Made by a program: the position numbers and the translations under genes. Positions 29,969-38,755 of a stretch of DNA of 64,000 bases are shown piece by piece. The notes beneath the pieces are model-generated. The model was not told the origin of the DNA. It worked only from the letters and a program-made list of their open reading frames with translations, and did no database searches. Origin of the DNA: an uncultured Clostridia bacterium (GTDB taxonomy: Bacteria > Bacillota > Clostridia > Oscillospirales > Acutalibacteraceae); NCBI GenBank assembly GCA_945863885.1, contig CAMAZY010000002.1:1-64000 (forward strand). Direction: 5' to 3'. The first letter of the stretch is position 1; the number at the start of each line of letters is the position of its first letter.

Positions 29969-31738
29969 GTGAACAAAGGCACCATTACAAAAATCTCCGG
30001 TCCTCTTGTTGTCGCTTCCGGCATGAGAGAAGCGAACATGTTTGACGTTGTACGAGTCAGCGATAAAAGACTGATCGGAGAAATCATAGAAATGCACGGT
30101 GACAGAGCGTCGATTCAGGTTTACGAGGAAACCTCGGGACTGAAGACGGGTGAGCCGGTCGAAACAACAGGTGAGCCGTTGAGCGTTGAGCTCGGACCGG
30201 GGCTTATCGGTTCGATTTTCGACGGAATTCAACGACCGCTTGTCGAAATTATGAAAATCGCCGGCAACAATCTGCAAAGAGGAATTGAGGTTCCGGCGTT
30301 AAACCGTGAAAAGAAGTGGCAGTTTACTTCTCAGGTCAATGTCGGAGACGAAGTGACCGAGGGCGATATTCTCGGTTTCGTTCAGGAAACCGATGTCGTC
30401 CGCCATAAAGTCATGGTGCCGCCGAAAATGAGCGGTACTGTCAAGGAAATTGCTGATGGCGAATTTACCGTTGAGGACACCGTTGCGGTCATAACGGATA
30501 AAAAGGGCACGGAACATCCGGTAACGCTGATGCAGAAATGGCCCGTCAGAAAGAGCAGACCGTTTTCTAAGAAGCTTTCGCCCGATATGCCGCTTGTCAC
30601 GGGTCAAAGAGTCATTGACTCCTTGTTCCCGATTGCAAAGGGCGGTGTTGCCGCCATCCCGGGACCGTTCGGAAGCGGTAAGACCGTCACCCAGCATCAG
30701 CTTGCCAAGTGGGCGGAGGCGGATATCGTCGTTTACATCGGCTGCGGCGAACGCGGCAACGAGATGACCGACGTTTTAAACGAGTTCCCCGAGCTTATCG
30801 ACCCGCATACCGGAAAGTCCCTGATGGAAAGAACCGTTCTGATTGCGAACACCTCGGATATGCCCGTTGCGGCAAGAGAAGCGTCCATCTATACGGGTAT
30901 CACGATTGCGGAATACTTCCGTGACATGGGGTACAGCGTTGCGCTGATGGCGGACTCGACCTCACGGTGGGCGGAGGCTCTTCGTGAAATGTCCGGAAGA
31001 CTTGAAGAAATGCCGGGCGAAGAGGGCTATCCCGCTTACTTGGGTTCGAGACTTGCGCAGTTTTACGAGCGTGCCGGACGGGTTATCTCCCTCGGAAGCG
31101 ATGAGAGAGAAGGCTCCTTAAGCGTTATCGGTGCCGTATCACCCGCAGGCGGCGACATTTCCGAGCCGGTAACCCAGGCGACACTTCGTATTGTCAAGGT
31201 TTTTTGGGGACTTGACTCCTCACTTGCCTATAAGCGTCATTTCCCGGCGATTAACTGGCTGACAAGCTATTCGCTTTACGCTTCTTCGCTCGGTAAGTGG
31301 TTCAACGAAAACGTCAACTCCGAATGGACGGAATTAAGAGGAAAAATCATGAAGCTTCTTTCCGAAGAAGCGGAATTGCAGGAAATTGTCAAGCTTGTCG
31401 GTATGGACGCCCTTTCACCGGGTGACCGGCTGAAAATGGAAGCCGCCCGTTCGATTCGTGAGGACTTTTTACATCAGCTTGCTTTCCATGAGGTCGATAC
31501 CTATTCGTCTTTAAAGAAACAGTATCTGATGATGAAGCTTGTCATTACGTTTTATGAAATGTCGTGTCAGGCACTCGAAAAATCAGCGGATATCGAAACG
31601 ATACTGAAACTCGACGAAAGAGAGCAGATCGGCCGATTCAAATATATCCCGGAAGACAGAATCGATGAAGAATATGAAAAGATTGAGCGTTCGCTTGCGT
31701 CCTCGCTTGCCGAAGCCGAGAAAGGAGAGAGAGACTGA
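29969..31738 (+). CDS. ntpA: V-type ATPase I, catalytic subunit A
   Basis: 589 residues. The catalytic nucleotide-binding subunit has Walker A GPFGSGKT (about 231-238), the catalytic GERGNE segment (general-base Glu) and the [16 protein letters not shown] Walker B region. The non-homologous bulge domain typical of V/A-type A subunits is present (about 110-190). The start is GTG at 29969 after AAAAAGGTGA. The stop overlaps the ATG of subunit B (TGATG). Confidence 0.97.
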   Translation: MNKGTITKISGPLVVASGMREANMFDVVRVSDKRLIGEIIEMHGDRASIQVYEETSGLKTGEPVETTGEPLSVELGPGLIGSIFDGIQRPLVEIMKIAGNNLQRGIEVPALNREKKWQFTSQVNVGDEVTEGDILGFVQETDVVRHKVMVPPKMSGTVKEIADGEFTVEDTVAVITDKKGTEHPVTLMQKWPVRKSRPFSKKLSPDMPLVTGQRVIDSLFPIAKGGVAAIPGPFGSGKTVTQHQLAKWAEADIVVYIGCGERGNEMTDVLNEFPELIDPHTGKSLMERTVLIANTSDMPVAAREASIYTGITIAEYFRDMGYSVALMADSTSRWAEALREMSGRLEEMPGEEGYPAYLGSRLAQFYERAGRVISLGSDEREGSLSVIGAVSPAGGDISEPVTQATLRIVKVFWGLDSSLAYKRHFPAINWLTSYSLYASSLGKWFNENVNSEWTELRGKIMKLLSEEAELQEIVKLVGMDALSPGDRLKMEAARSIREDFLHQLAFHEVDTYSSLKKQYLMMKLVITFYEMSCQALEKSADIETILKLDEREQIGRFKYIPEDRIDEEYEKIERSLASSLAEAEKGERD

Positions 31739-33111
31739 TGCCGAAAGAATATAAAACGATTCAGGAGGTCGCAGGTCCTCTGATGCTCGTGCGTAAGGTC
31801 GAGGGCGTAGCGTATAACGAGCTTGGTGAAATCGAGCTTGCAAACGGCGAAAAGCGCAACTGCCGTGTGCTTGAAATTGACGGCACGGACGCTCTCGTTC
31901 AGCTTTTTGAGCCGTCGTCGGGCATCAATCTTGCCGAAAGCAAGGTGAAATTCTTGGGCCGTCAGATGGAGCTCGGTGTGTCCGAGGATATGCTCGGCCG
32001 TGTTTTTGACGGTCTCGGACGACCGATTGACGGCGGTCCGGCGATTATCCCCGATAAACGCCTTGACGTAAACGGTACGCCGATGAATCCGGCGGCAAGA
32101 AGCTATCCGCAGGAGTTTATCCAGACCGGCGTTTCCGCCATTGACGGACTGAACACCCTCGTAAGAGGACAGAAGCTACCGATTTTCTCTGCCTCCGGTC
32201 TTCCGCACGCAGAGCTTGCCGCGCAGATTGCAAGACAGGCGAAGGTACTCGGTGATAACGAGCAGTTTGCCGTTGTTTTTGCCGCTATGGGTATCACGTT
32301 TGAAGAGTCCGAGTTTTTCGCCCGTTCTTTCCGTGAAACGGGAGCGATTGACCGGACGGTCATGTTCTCGAATCTTGCGAACGACCCGGCGATCGAAAGA
32401 ATCGCCACGCCGAAAATGGCGCTGACCGCCGCCGAATATCTTGCGTTCGAAAAGGATATGCACGTTCTTGTCATTCTGACGGATATTACGAACTACGCCG
32501 ATGCGCTTCGTGAAATTTCCGCCGCAAGAAAGGAAGTTCCCGGCAGAAGAGGCTATCCCGGCTATATGTACACCGATTTAGCGTCGATTTATGAGCGTGC
32601 CGGACGGCAGAACGGCAAAAAGGGCAGTATTACCCTGATTCCGATTCTGACGATGCCCGAGGACGATAAAACGCACCCGATTCCCGACCTTACCGGCTAC
32701 ATCACCGAGGGTCAGATCATCTTAAGCCGTGAGCTTTACCGTAAGGGCGTAACGCCGCCGATTGACGTTCTTCCGTCTCTTTCGAGACTGAAGGATAAGG
32801 GAATCGGCGAGGGCAAGACCCGTGCCGACCATTCGAATACGATGAATCAGCTGTTCTCGGCTTATGCCCGCGGTAAGGACGCCAAGGAACTGATGGTAAT
32901 CCTCGGCGAAGCGGCTTTGACCGATATCGATAAGCTGTATGCGAAGTTTGCGGACGAATTCGAAAAGCAATATGTTTCGCAGGGCTTTGAAACCGATCGG
33001 ACGATTGAAGAGACGCTTGACCTCGGCTGGAAGTTGCTTTCGATTTTGCCGAGAAGTGAACTCAAGAGAATCAGTGATGAATTCCTCGACAAGTATTATG
33101 ATAAAAAGTAG
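31738..33111 (+). CDS. ntpB: V-type ATPase I, regulatory subunit B
   Basis: 457 residues. Non-catalytic nucleotide-binding subunit that alternates with A in the hexamer. As expected for B, the Walker A position is degenerate ([15 protein letters not shown]), while [17 protein letters not shown] and the [22 protein letters not shown] region are well conserved. The start overlaps the stop of subunit A by one base. An 8-bp gap leads to subunit D. Confidence 0.97.
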   Translation: MPKEYKTIQEVAGPLMLVRKVEGVAYNELGEIELANGEKRNCRVLEIDGTDALVQLFEPSSGINLAESKVKFLGRQMELGVSEDMLGRVFDGLGRPIDGGPAIIPDKRLDVNGTPMNPAARSYPQEFIQTGVSAIDGLNTLVRGQKLPIFSASGLPHAELAAQIARQAKVLGDNEQFAVVFAAMGITFEESEFFARSFRETGAIDRTVMFSNLANDPAIERIATPKMALTAAEYLAFEKDMHVLVILTDITNYADALREISAARKEVPGRRGYPGYMYTDLASIYERAGRQNGKKGSITLIPILTMPEDDKTHPIPDLTGYITEGQIILSRELYRKGVTPPIDVLPSLSRLKDKGIGEGKTRADHSNTMNQLFSAYARGKDAKELMVILGEAALTDIDKLYAKFADEFEKQYVSQGFETDRTIEETLDLGWKLLSILPRSELKRISDEFLDKYYDKK

Positions 33112-33119
33112 GTGACGAA

Positions 33120-33779
33120 ATGGCGGTAATGAATGTCAACCCGACACGAATGGAGCTTTCTAACCTTAAGAAAAAGCTTGTTACCGCTATGAGAGGTCAC
33201 AAGCTTCTCAAGGACAAGCGGGACGAGCTGATGCGTCAGTTTTTGCTTCTTGTCCGGGAGAACAAGGAACTGAGAAAAAAGGTGGAGGACGGGATTCGGG
33301 CTGCGAGCGCCCACATGGCAAAGGCCGCAAGCGTGATGAGCGACGAAGCGGTCGAGGTGGCGCTGATGATGCCGTCGCAGTCGATGAGCGTCGATGTCGA
33401 AGAAAAGAACGTGATGAGCGTCACCGTGCCCGTTTTCAAGCCCGAATATAAAACCGCCGTCGACGGTGAAATCTATTCCTACGGTTATGCTTTTACGTCG
33501 TGCGACCTTGACGATGCGGTGAAGGCGCTTTCGGATATTATGCCCGATATGCTCCGTCTTGCCGAAGTCGAAAAAAACTGTCAGCTGATGGCAGGCGAAA
33601 TCGAGCGCACAAGACGAAGAGTTAATGCGCTCGAGCACGTCATGATTCCGCAGTATCAGGATACGATTAAATACATCACGATGAAGCTCGACGAAAACGA
33701 GCGGTCGAATACGACAAGACTGATGAAAGTAAAGGATATGATGCTCGAAAAAGCGCATCACTATAACTATGACGGATGA
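33120..33779 (+). CDS. ntpD: V-type ATPase I, subunit D (central rotor shaft)
   Basis: 219 residues. The N-terminal helix (NPTRMELSNLKKKL, then GHKLLKDKRDELM) and the C-terminal helix (ERTRRRVNALEHVMIPQY) are the signatures of the V-ATPase D coiled-coil shaft. It couples ATP hydrolysis in A3B3 to rotation of the K ring. It is 16 residues longer than its operon II counterpart, mostly at the C-terminus. It overlaps the following ylmH-like gene by 11 bp. Confidence 0.95.
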   Translation: MAVMNVNPTRMELSNLKKKLVTAMRGHKLLKDKRDELMRQFLLLVRENKELRKKVEDGIRAASAHMAKAASVMSDEAVEVALMMPSQSMSVDVEEKNVMSVTVPVFKPEYKTAVDGEIYSYGYAFTSCDLDDAVKALSDIMPDMLRLAEVEKNCQLMAGEIERTRRRVNALEHVMIPQYQDTIKYITMKLDENERSNTTRLMKVKDMMLEKAHHYNYDG

Positions 33780-34548
33780 TGAACTTCTGCTTGCCAAGGC
33801 AAGGGATCTGAAAACGAGAAGCGAAGACAATTCGATGATAACGGCGACAAACTTTCTTGACGAAAGACAGCGGTCGCTGATAAGCTCGCTTGAAAAAGAG
33901 CAGAACAAATTTACCGATACGTTTTATTTCGGCGGGTATAACGATGCCGGAAGAACGGCAGCAGTGTTTGTGCCGAAGTTTTTCGAAATCACGGATATTG
34001 ACCTGTTTTTTGTTGAAAACCCCGACGAGTGTCCGTTTAGCTTGCTTCGTATTGACAAGGACCGGTTCACTTCACTTTCACACCGGGACTATCTCGGTGC
34101 GTTGATGGCGCTCGGCATCAAAAGAGAGATGCTCGGCGATCTGTTGGTTGACGAAAGCGGCTGTTTTGTGCCTTGCGTGAAGAGCGTGAAACGATTTATC
34201 ACAGAACAGCTTGATTCAGTCGGGCGGGCAAGCGTCAAAGCTTATGAAGTGTCCTTTTCCAAAATTGCGAAGACCGAAGCGAAAAGCGAAGAAATCATCA
34301 GCTTTGTTTCTTCTCTGCGGCTTGACAATGCCGTAAGTGCGGCGTTTTCCGTCTCACGGACAAAGGCGGCTGAAGCAATTGAAAAAGGCCTTGTTTTCGT
34401 CGATTCTGTTCAGACCTTTAAGCCCGATTATAAGCTTTCCGAGGGCTGCACCCTTGTTTTCCGTGGAAAAGGTAAAGCGGTTATTGAAGAAATCTTAGGC
34501 GAAAGCAAAAAGGGTCGACTGCGAATCAGAATTAAAAAGTATATATGA
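33769..34548 (+). CDS. ylmH: YlmH-type S4-domain RNA-binding protein
   Basis: 259 residues. The N-terminal region matches YlmH proteins (AATNFLDERQRSL-like, FFGGY-like, DYLGALMALGIKREMLGD), and a C-terminal S4 domain begins near LRLDNAVSAAFSVSRTKA and ends with basic RLRIRIKKYI. In Bacillus YlmH (RqcP2) binds the 50S subunit and takes part in ribosome quality control. Its usual home is the divIVA/ylm cell-division cluster. Here its start lies inside the end of V-ATPase subunit D (11-bp overlap), so it is translated as the tail of the pump operon. A terminator follows. Confidence 0.88.
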   Translation: MTDDELLLAKARDLKTRSEDNSMITATNFLDERQRSLISSLEKEQNKFTDTFYFGGYNDAGRTAAVFVPKFFEITDIDLFFVENPDECPFSLLRIDKDRFTSLSHRDYLGALMALGIKREMLGDLLVDESGCFVPCVKSVKRFITEQLDSVGRASVKAYEVSFSKIAKTEAKSEEIISFVSSLRLDNAVSAAFSVSRTKAAEAIEKGLVFVDSVQTFKPDYKLSEGCTLVFRGKGKAVIEEILGESKKGRLRIRIKKYI

Positions 34549-34552
34549 CAGG

Positions 34553-34586
34553 AAACCGTCGGACGTTATGCCCGGCGGTGTTTTCT
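34553..34586 (+). terminator. Terminator of V-ATPase operon I
   Basis: ACCGTCGG (34555-34562) pairs with CCGGCGGT (34572-34579, one G-U pair), followed by GTTTTC. Moderate strength. Confidence 0.6.
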
Positions 34587-34612
34587 TAAAATTTGAAGTA
34601 TGAGAAAAGAAC

Positions 34613-34644
34613 ATCGGCAGCAAAGCGGTCGCAATGCTGCCGAT
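34613..34644 (-). terminator. Terminator of the acyl-CoA synthetase-like gene (minus strand)
   Basis: ATCGGCAGCA and TGCTGCCGAT form a perfect 10-bp stem. On the minus strand GTTCTTTTCTC follows. Confidence 0.65.
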
Positions 34645-34664
34645 AGCTGTTGTTTACTTGTTTT

Positions 34665-36356
34665 TTATACGGCCGGTACCGGATCGCTGAGCTTCATGAA
34701 GTCGATTTTGTCCATCTTCGTTCTCGGAAGAGCATCAAAGATTTCGTACTTTCTCGGACAGCTATAGCCTTCGATGTTTTCTTCACAGAAGGCCTTCAGC
34801 TTCTTGATTGCTTCGTCCTTGTCGGCTTCGGGATCGGTAAGGGAAACGCAAAGTTTAACAAGCGGCTTCCCGTTTTCGTCGTATCCCTGAACGGCGCAGA
34901 CCTCGCTGATGTAATCAAGAGCGATAACCTTATCTTCGATTGTTGCCGGATAGGTGTTGTAGCCGGCTATGATGATAATTCTCTTTTTACGACCGGAGAA
35001 GTAGAGGAAGCCGTCCTCGTCTACATAAGCCATGTCGCCGGTTCTGACCCACTGTTTGCCGTCTTTGTCGGTGTAGATGCCGTTGTCGGGAACATTTCCG
35101 TCGGGAAGATAACCGTTCATGATGCTCTCGCCCGTCATAACGATTTCACCGATTTCACCGGCCGGAAGACGGTTGCAGTCGTCGTCCCAGATTTCAATCG
35201 TTACGCCTTTAATCGGGTAGCCGGTCGAATCAGCCTTATAATAAGGATGACCGTTTGAAGTGCAGATTGCACACATTTCGGTCAGTCCGTAGCCTCTTCC
35301 GAGCCTTGCCGAAGCGCCGTGCTTTTCCATCGTTCCGTCAAAGGTCTTTTGAAGCTTTTCGGTAACAACGTCGCCGCCGGCAAAGCACATCATAAGATTC
35401 TTTGTGCCCTCGTTTTCGAAATTGTCAGCTTCAATCATCTTCTGATACATCTTGGGAACGCCGAGCATTTCGGCAACATTGTATTTTCTGATCAGCTCGT
35501 TGACCTGTACGGGATCAAACTTTGAAATAATGATGGGCTTGAATGCGTTGCAAAGCGCATAGTGCATCGAACCAATGAGACCGTAGGCATGGAAGCAGGG
35601 GAGAACGCAAAGGCAGTGAGCGGTTTTGTAGTCATGCGGCTTGTCAAGATGATACAGACTGTATGCCACATAGTTGAATGCGTAGTTGTTGTGAATGATG
35701 GTCTTGCTCTTGCCGGTTGTACCGCCGCCGTTGAGATAGAAAGCGTCGTCTCTTCCGGGATGGTCAACACTCGGTACAGCAGGATGATCTTCGGCTAAAA
35801 CATCCTTGAAGCGACGGATTGTATCAAGCTCGGGAACCTTGGCGTTTTGCATTTCGTTGTAAACGGCGTACTTATAAGCAACACCGTCACAATAGTCGGA
35901 GGTTGAGCAAACGATTGTCGGATATTTGGCAAGAACGGGTGCAAAGGGTGCGGCGAAAAGGTCAAGGATGAAAAGACCCTTTGATTTTGTCAGCTTGAGA
36001 TTTTCTTCAAGTGCGCCGGGCGGTGTAAGCGGATGAACAAAGCTTGCGATAACACCGAGTTTATTGAGTGCATAAAAAGCGGTAAAAGCGTGGGCGCAGG
36101 TGGGCAGGAAAATCGAAAAAACGTCGCCTTTTTTCAGTCCTGTGGAAGCAAGGTAGGCGGCGAGCCGTTCAATGTCGTCAAAAAGCTTGCTCATTTTTGT
36201 TTCGGAGCACTGGTCGGCAACGGGGACGACAAAAGCGGTGACATCGCCGAGATCCTTTGAGTATCTTTCGTAGCATTGACGAAGATAAAGGTAACAGGAT
36301 TCATCGGTCGGTTCGGCAAGATACTTTTCTTTGGGTAATACGTAAAGTTCGTTCAT
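34665..36356 (-). CDS. AMP-binding acyl-CoA synthetase/ligase-like enzyme
   Basis: 563 residues of the ANL (acyl-CoA synthetase) superfamily. The P-loop-like motif LNGGGTTGKSKTIIHNN, the A5 core GRGYGLTEMCAICTSN, the A7 aspartate in WVRTGDMAYVDEDG and the hinge SGRKKRIIIIAGYN are all present. The C-terminal A10 lysine lies in LPRTKMDKIDF, so the enzyme looks complete. It probably activates a carboxylic acid as an adenylate and passes it to CoA; chain length cannot be told. It is divergent from a TetR-type regulator with a palindrome between them, so it is likely the regulated target. Confidence 0.88.
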   Translation of the reverse strand: MNELYVLPKEKYLAEPTDESCYLYLRQCYERYSKDLGDVTAFVVPVADQCSETKMSKLFDDIERLAAYLASTGLKKGDVFSIFLPTCAHAFTAFYALNKLGVIASFVHPLTPPGALEENLKLTKSKGLFILDLFAAPFAPVLAKYPTIVCSTSDYCDGVAYKYAVYNEMQNAKVPELDTIRRFKDVLAEDHPAVPSVDHPGRDDAFYLNGGGTTGKSKTIIHNNYAFNYVAYSLYHLDKPHDYKTAHCLCVLPCFHAYGLIGSMHYALCNAFKPIIISKFDPVQVNELIRKYNVAEMLGVPKMYQKMIEADNFENEGTKNLMMCFAGGDVVTEKLQKTFDGTMEKHGASARLGRGYGLTEMCAICTSNGHPYYKADSTGYPIKGVTIEIWDDDCNRLPAGEIGEIVMTGESIMNGYLPDGNVPDNGIYTDKDGKQWVRTGDMAYVDEDGFLYFSGRKKRIIIIAGYNTYPATIEDKVIALDYISEVCAVQGYDENGKPLVKLCVSLTDPEADKDEAIKKLKAFCEENIEGYSCPRKYEIFDALPRTKMDKIDFMKLSDPVPAV

Positions 36357-36393
36357 TTTGCATATTCCATCCTTTTATGTAAATTTAAAACTT

Positions 36394-36423
36394 GACACAT
36401 TGTCATAAATGTGATAAAGTGTC
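36394..36423. promoter_or_regulatory. 30-bp imperfect palindrome, candidate operator of the TetR-type regulator
   Basis: The two 15-nt halves match as inverted repeats at 11 of 15 positions, with perfect outer GACAC/GTGTC arms. It lies between the -10 box and the start codon of the acyl-CoA synthetase-like gene, where a bound repressor would block transcription. Confidence 0.55.
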
Positions 36424-36430
36424 CTTACTG

Positions 36431-36459
36431 ATTATAGTTTTACGCAACAAAAAAGTCAA
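36431..36459 (-). promoter_or_regulatory. Sigma-A promoter for the acyl-CoA synthetase-like gene
   Basis: On the minus strand TTGACT (36459-36454), 17 bp, TATAAT (36436-36431). The candidate operator lies just downstream of the -10. Confidence 0.75.
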
Positions 36460-36477
36460 CATACAGATTTTTACATC

Positions 36478-36507
36478 TTGAAACAAATAAAACATTTATG
36501 ATATAAT
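36478..36507 (+). promoter_or_regulatory. Sigma-A promoter for the TetR-type regulator
   Basis: TTGAAA, an 18-bp spacer and TATAAT, ending 30 bp upstream of the start. Confidence 0.65.
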
Positions 36508-36537
36508 TGTATCAATTTTAATAAGGGAGTGAATCAT

Positions 36538-37134
36538 GTGGCGGCCACAAAAGAGTACAGTTGTGTGAAAAAGACAAAAAAAGAATTTGAAAAAAGTCTG
36601 GTTTCCCTCTCAAAAGAAAAGGACCTGAATAAAATCACCGTCAAAGAAATCTGCGAACGGGCGCAGCTGAGCCGGAATGCATTTTATTTTCATTACTCGG
36701 ATATCAATGACCTGATTTATGATATCCGGACGAATATGCTCAATGAGATTAAGACGCTATTAGAAAAGCACAGAAAAGTCGGCTATCCCGAAAACGTATT
36801 TACCGTTATTTCGAGTGTTACGGATTTATTTTTTGAAAATGAAGATACAGCGATTATGCTGATTGACTGCTCGAAAGAGTTCCTTGAAGAACTCAACCAG
36901 CTGCATGCGGACTTTTTCTTCGAGTATTTCAAGGCTTATCATCATACCGATTCGAGAGAACTATACGATATGTTTTACAGCTATCTTTCGGGCGGCTATA
37001 ACGGTATGTTCCGATATTGGCGTGAGCACAGAGACAAGATATCGAAGCCGCTGTTTATTCATCTTGCCTATGTGTTTGCCAAACGACTCATCGCTCTTGA
37101 AGATCCGATTATCGAACCGATTGCTCTTGATTAG
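36538..37134 (+). CDS. TetR/AcrR-family transcriptional regulator
   Basis: About 198 residues. The N-terminal helix-turn-helix matches the TetR pattern (KDLNKITVKEICERAQLSR, then NAFYFHYSDINDLI, residues about 25-60). The C-terminal ligand-binding domain is helical and resembles the TetR_C_7/DhaS-like group (FLEELNQLHADFFFEYF). GTG at 36538 is 8 bases after AAGGGAG and is preferred to GTG 36529, which is part of that site. It is divergent from the acyl-CoA synthetase-like gene, so a repressor responding to a fatty acid or CoA ester is plausible (inference). Confidence 0.85.
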   Translation: MAATKEYSCVKKTKKEFEKSLVSLSKEKDLNKITVKEICERAQLSRNAFYFHYSDINDLIYDIRTNMLNEIKTLLEKHRKVGYPENVFTVISSVTDLFFENEDTAIMLIDCSKEFLEELNQLHADFFFEYFKAYHHTDSRELYDMFYSYLSGGYNGMFRYWREHRDKISKPLFIHLAYVFAKRLIALEDPIIEPIALD

Positions 37135-37154
37135 GACTGCGTTAAAAAAGTTCA

Positions 37155-37188
37155 GTACAGCCCCGACAGATGCGGGCTGTACATTTTA
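37155..37188. terminator. Bidirectional terminator between convergent genes
   Basis: GTACAGCCC and GGGCTGTAC form a perfect 9-bp stem. The plus side has ATTTTATTATT and the minus side a TTTTTTAAC tract a few bases after the stem. Confidence 0.8.
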
Positions 37189-38247
37189 TTATTCGTACAC
37201 ACAATAAAAATTCGATTCCCATGCGGGAATATACGGGTGGTGGCGGAAATAATACGAGTATCCCGGCTGAATCCCGTTTATTTTAAGCGGAAGCGCAAAC
37301 AAGTCCTCGTTGCGGTGATAGGCACAGACGTAAAGCTTCGGCTTGTACTGCCTGATCGTATTTGCCGCCCCGTCAAGCGCCTTTCCCTCTGCACCTTCGA
37401 TATCCATTTTGATAAATGAAACCTTCTCATGTATAAGGTTGTCGACACTGGTGAAGCGGACGGGAATTCCCGTATCCGATTTGTGCGAGCTTCTGGACGA
37501 CTTCTTTTCGAAAAACAAAGTTTCGTCCTTGTCCCATGCACCGAGGTTCCGGCACACGACATTCTTCAGTCCCTCGGTATTCTTCAAAAGCTTTTTAAAG
37601 TTCTTTTCGTCCGGCTCAAGGGCGAGAATGTTTTCATATTGTCCGTTTGTTGCTTCTAAGAATTCCTGTACCGTGTCGCCGTTATAGGCGCCGAGGTCAA
37701 TAATGTTTTCGTTCGCCGAAAGATGCAGAATGTCGGAATACACTTCGCTTTTTTCGCTCATGACCGGGAACAGATAATCCGTGTTTCCGCTTACGGTAAA
37801 GCGAAGAACATTTAAAAATGCTTCCCTTGACTTTTCGTCCGACAAAAGCGAAAAAGCCCTGTCGTACTCGCTGTCGTGTTCTTTGACAAACGCTCTTGTG
37901 ATAAGACCGCCGCCGCTTACCGGAACGGTCGGAGAAAGGAGGGTGTGCTTTTTGGACAGTTCTTTTACAAAGTTGAGCGTTCTTTCATCGTGCACGGCAA
38001 AGGTCATGACGACGATGAAGTCATCATATTTTTCTTCGGCTTCCCGGAGCGTCAGAACCCGTTTTCCGTGAAAAAGCTGACCTCGTACAAATCCGTCGCT
38101 TGCAAACACATCGGACACGTCAAGACCGTAACCGGCCAGCACATCAATAATCTGATCCGCACCGTTTCCCATGCCGTAAAGAACAATCGGTTTCCGGCTT
38201 TCCTTGAGTGTTTGCCATGTGTCTTTCTCATCAATTTTTTCAAGCAT
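37189..38247 (-). CDS. FkbM-family SAM-dependent methyltransferase with N-terminal nucleotide-binding-like domain
   Basis: 352 residues. The C-terminal two thirds is an FkbM-type methyltransferase: SAM motif IIDLGAYNGDTVQEF (about 182-196), ALEPDEKNF and the family motif FIKMDIEGAEGKALDG (about 275-290). The first 130 residues look like a separate small Rossmann-like domain (VLYGMGNGADQIIDVLAGYG), as in sugar or peptide O-methyltransferases of polysaccharide loci, but no glycan genes are next to it. It is monocistronic. The substrate is unknown. Confidence 0.85.
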   Translation of the reverse strand: MLEKIDEKDTWQTLKESRKPIVLYGMGNGADQIIDVLAGYGLDVSDVFASDGFVRGQLFHGKRVLTLREAEEKYDDFIVVMTFAVHDERTLNFVKELSKKHTLLSPTVPVSGGGLITRAFVKEHDSEYDRAFSLLSDEKSREAFLNVLRFTVSGNTDYLFPVMSEKSEVYSDILHLSANENIIDLGAYNGDTVQEFLEATNGQYENILALEPDEKNFKKLLKNTEGLKNVVCRNLGAWDKDETLFFEKKSSRSSHKSDTGIPVRFTSVDNLIHEKVSFIKMDIEGAEGKALDGAANTIRQYKPKLYVCAYHRNEDLFALPLKINGIQPGYSYYFRHHPYIPAWESNFYCVYE

Positions 38248-38264
38248 TTTTTATCACCGCATAT

Positions 38265-38293
38265 ATATTATCATAACTAAAAAATATTTTCAA
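38265..38293 (-). promoter_or_regulatory. Promoter for the FkbM methyltransferase gene
   Basis: Minus-strand TTGAAA (38293-38288), 17 bp, TAATAT (38270-38265), ending 17 bp before the start codon. Confidence 0.55.
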
Positions 38294-38342
38294 ATGGGTT
38301 TTAAAATTGTGAGAACCAACAAGACAATTTTCACTGCGTTAC

Positions 38343-38370
38343 TTGAATTAAGAAAAAATAGTGCTATAAT
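38343..38370 (+). promoter_or_regulatory. Extended -10 promoter for V-ATPase operon II
   Basis: TTGAAT, a 16-bp spacer and TATAAT preceded by TGC (extended -10). It lies 46 bp upstream of the first gene. Confidence 0.75.
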
Positions 38371-38416
38371 TAGTCAAAAGCTTAAATAGCAAAATGATTA
38401 AAAGGAGGTTTTGCTG

Positions 38417-38728
38417 TTGGAGGAACTTTTGAACAAGCTGATTGAGCTTGACCGTCAGGCGAGAGCCCGCATTGAAGAAGCGGAAAACGCAAGAAGTCTG
38501 CTGTTGGAAGAAATCGAAAAAAAGAAGAAAAAGCTTGTTGAGAAAAACGAAGCCGATTTTCAGCAGGCGCTTGAAAAGGAAAAGGAAAAACAGGCCGAAA
38601 TCCTCTCCCGGGAAAAGGCTGTTATTGAAAAGAATCTGAATGAAGGCATCGAGACGCTCAGACTGAAAAGTGAAGAAAACAGTGGCCGATGGGTCGATAT
38701 GATCGTGAATAATATTGTTTCGGCATAA
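38417..38728 (+). CDS. V-type ATPase II, peripheral stalk coiled-coil subunit (G/H type)
   Basis: 103 residues, one long charged coiled coil (ARARIEEAENARSLLLEEIE, then KKKKKLVEKN). By position and composition it is the stalk partner of subunit E in the second ATPase. The likely start is TTG at 38417 (MEELLNKLIEL), 8 bases after AAAGGAGG; TTG 38411 is only 2 bases from it. It shows little alignable identity to the operon I counterpart. Confidence 0.8.
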   Translation: MEELLNKLIELDRQARARIEEAENARSLLLEEIEKKKKKLVEKNEADFQQALEKEKEKQAEILSREKAVIEKNLNEGIETLRLKSEENSGRWVDMIVNNIVSA

Positions 38729-38755
38729 TTTTATGCAAGTGACGGAGGTGAGCCT

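Noticed and set aside
36536-36568. ATG at 36536 as start of a small leader peptide before the TetR-type gene
   Set aside because: It gives only ten codons in another frame before a stop, with no sign of selection; kept as chance.
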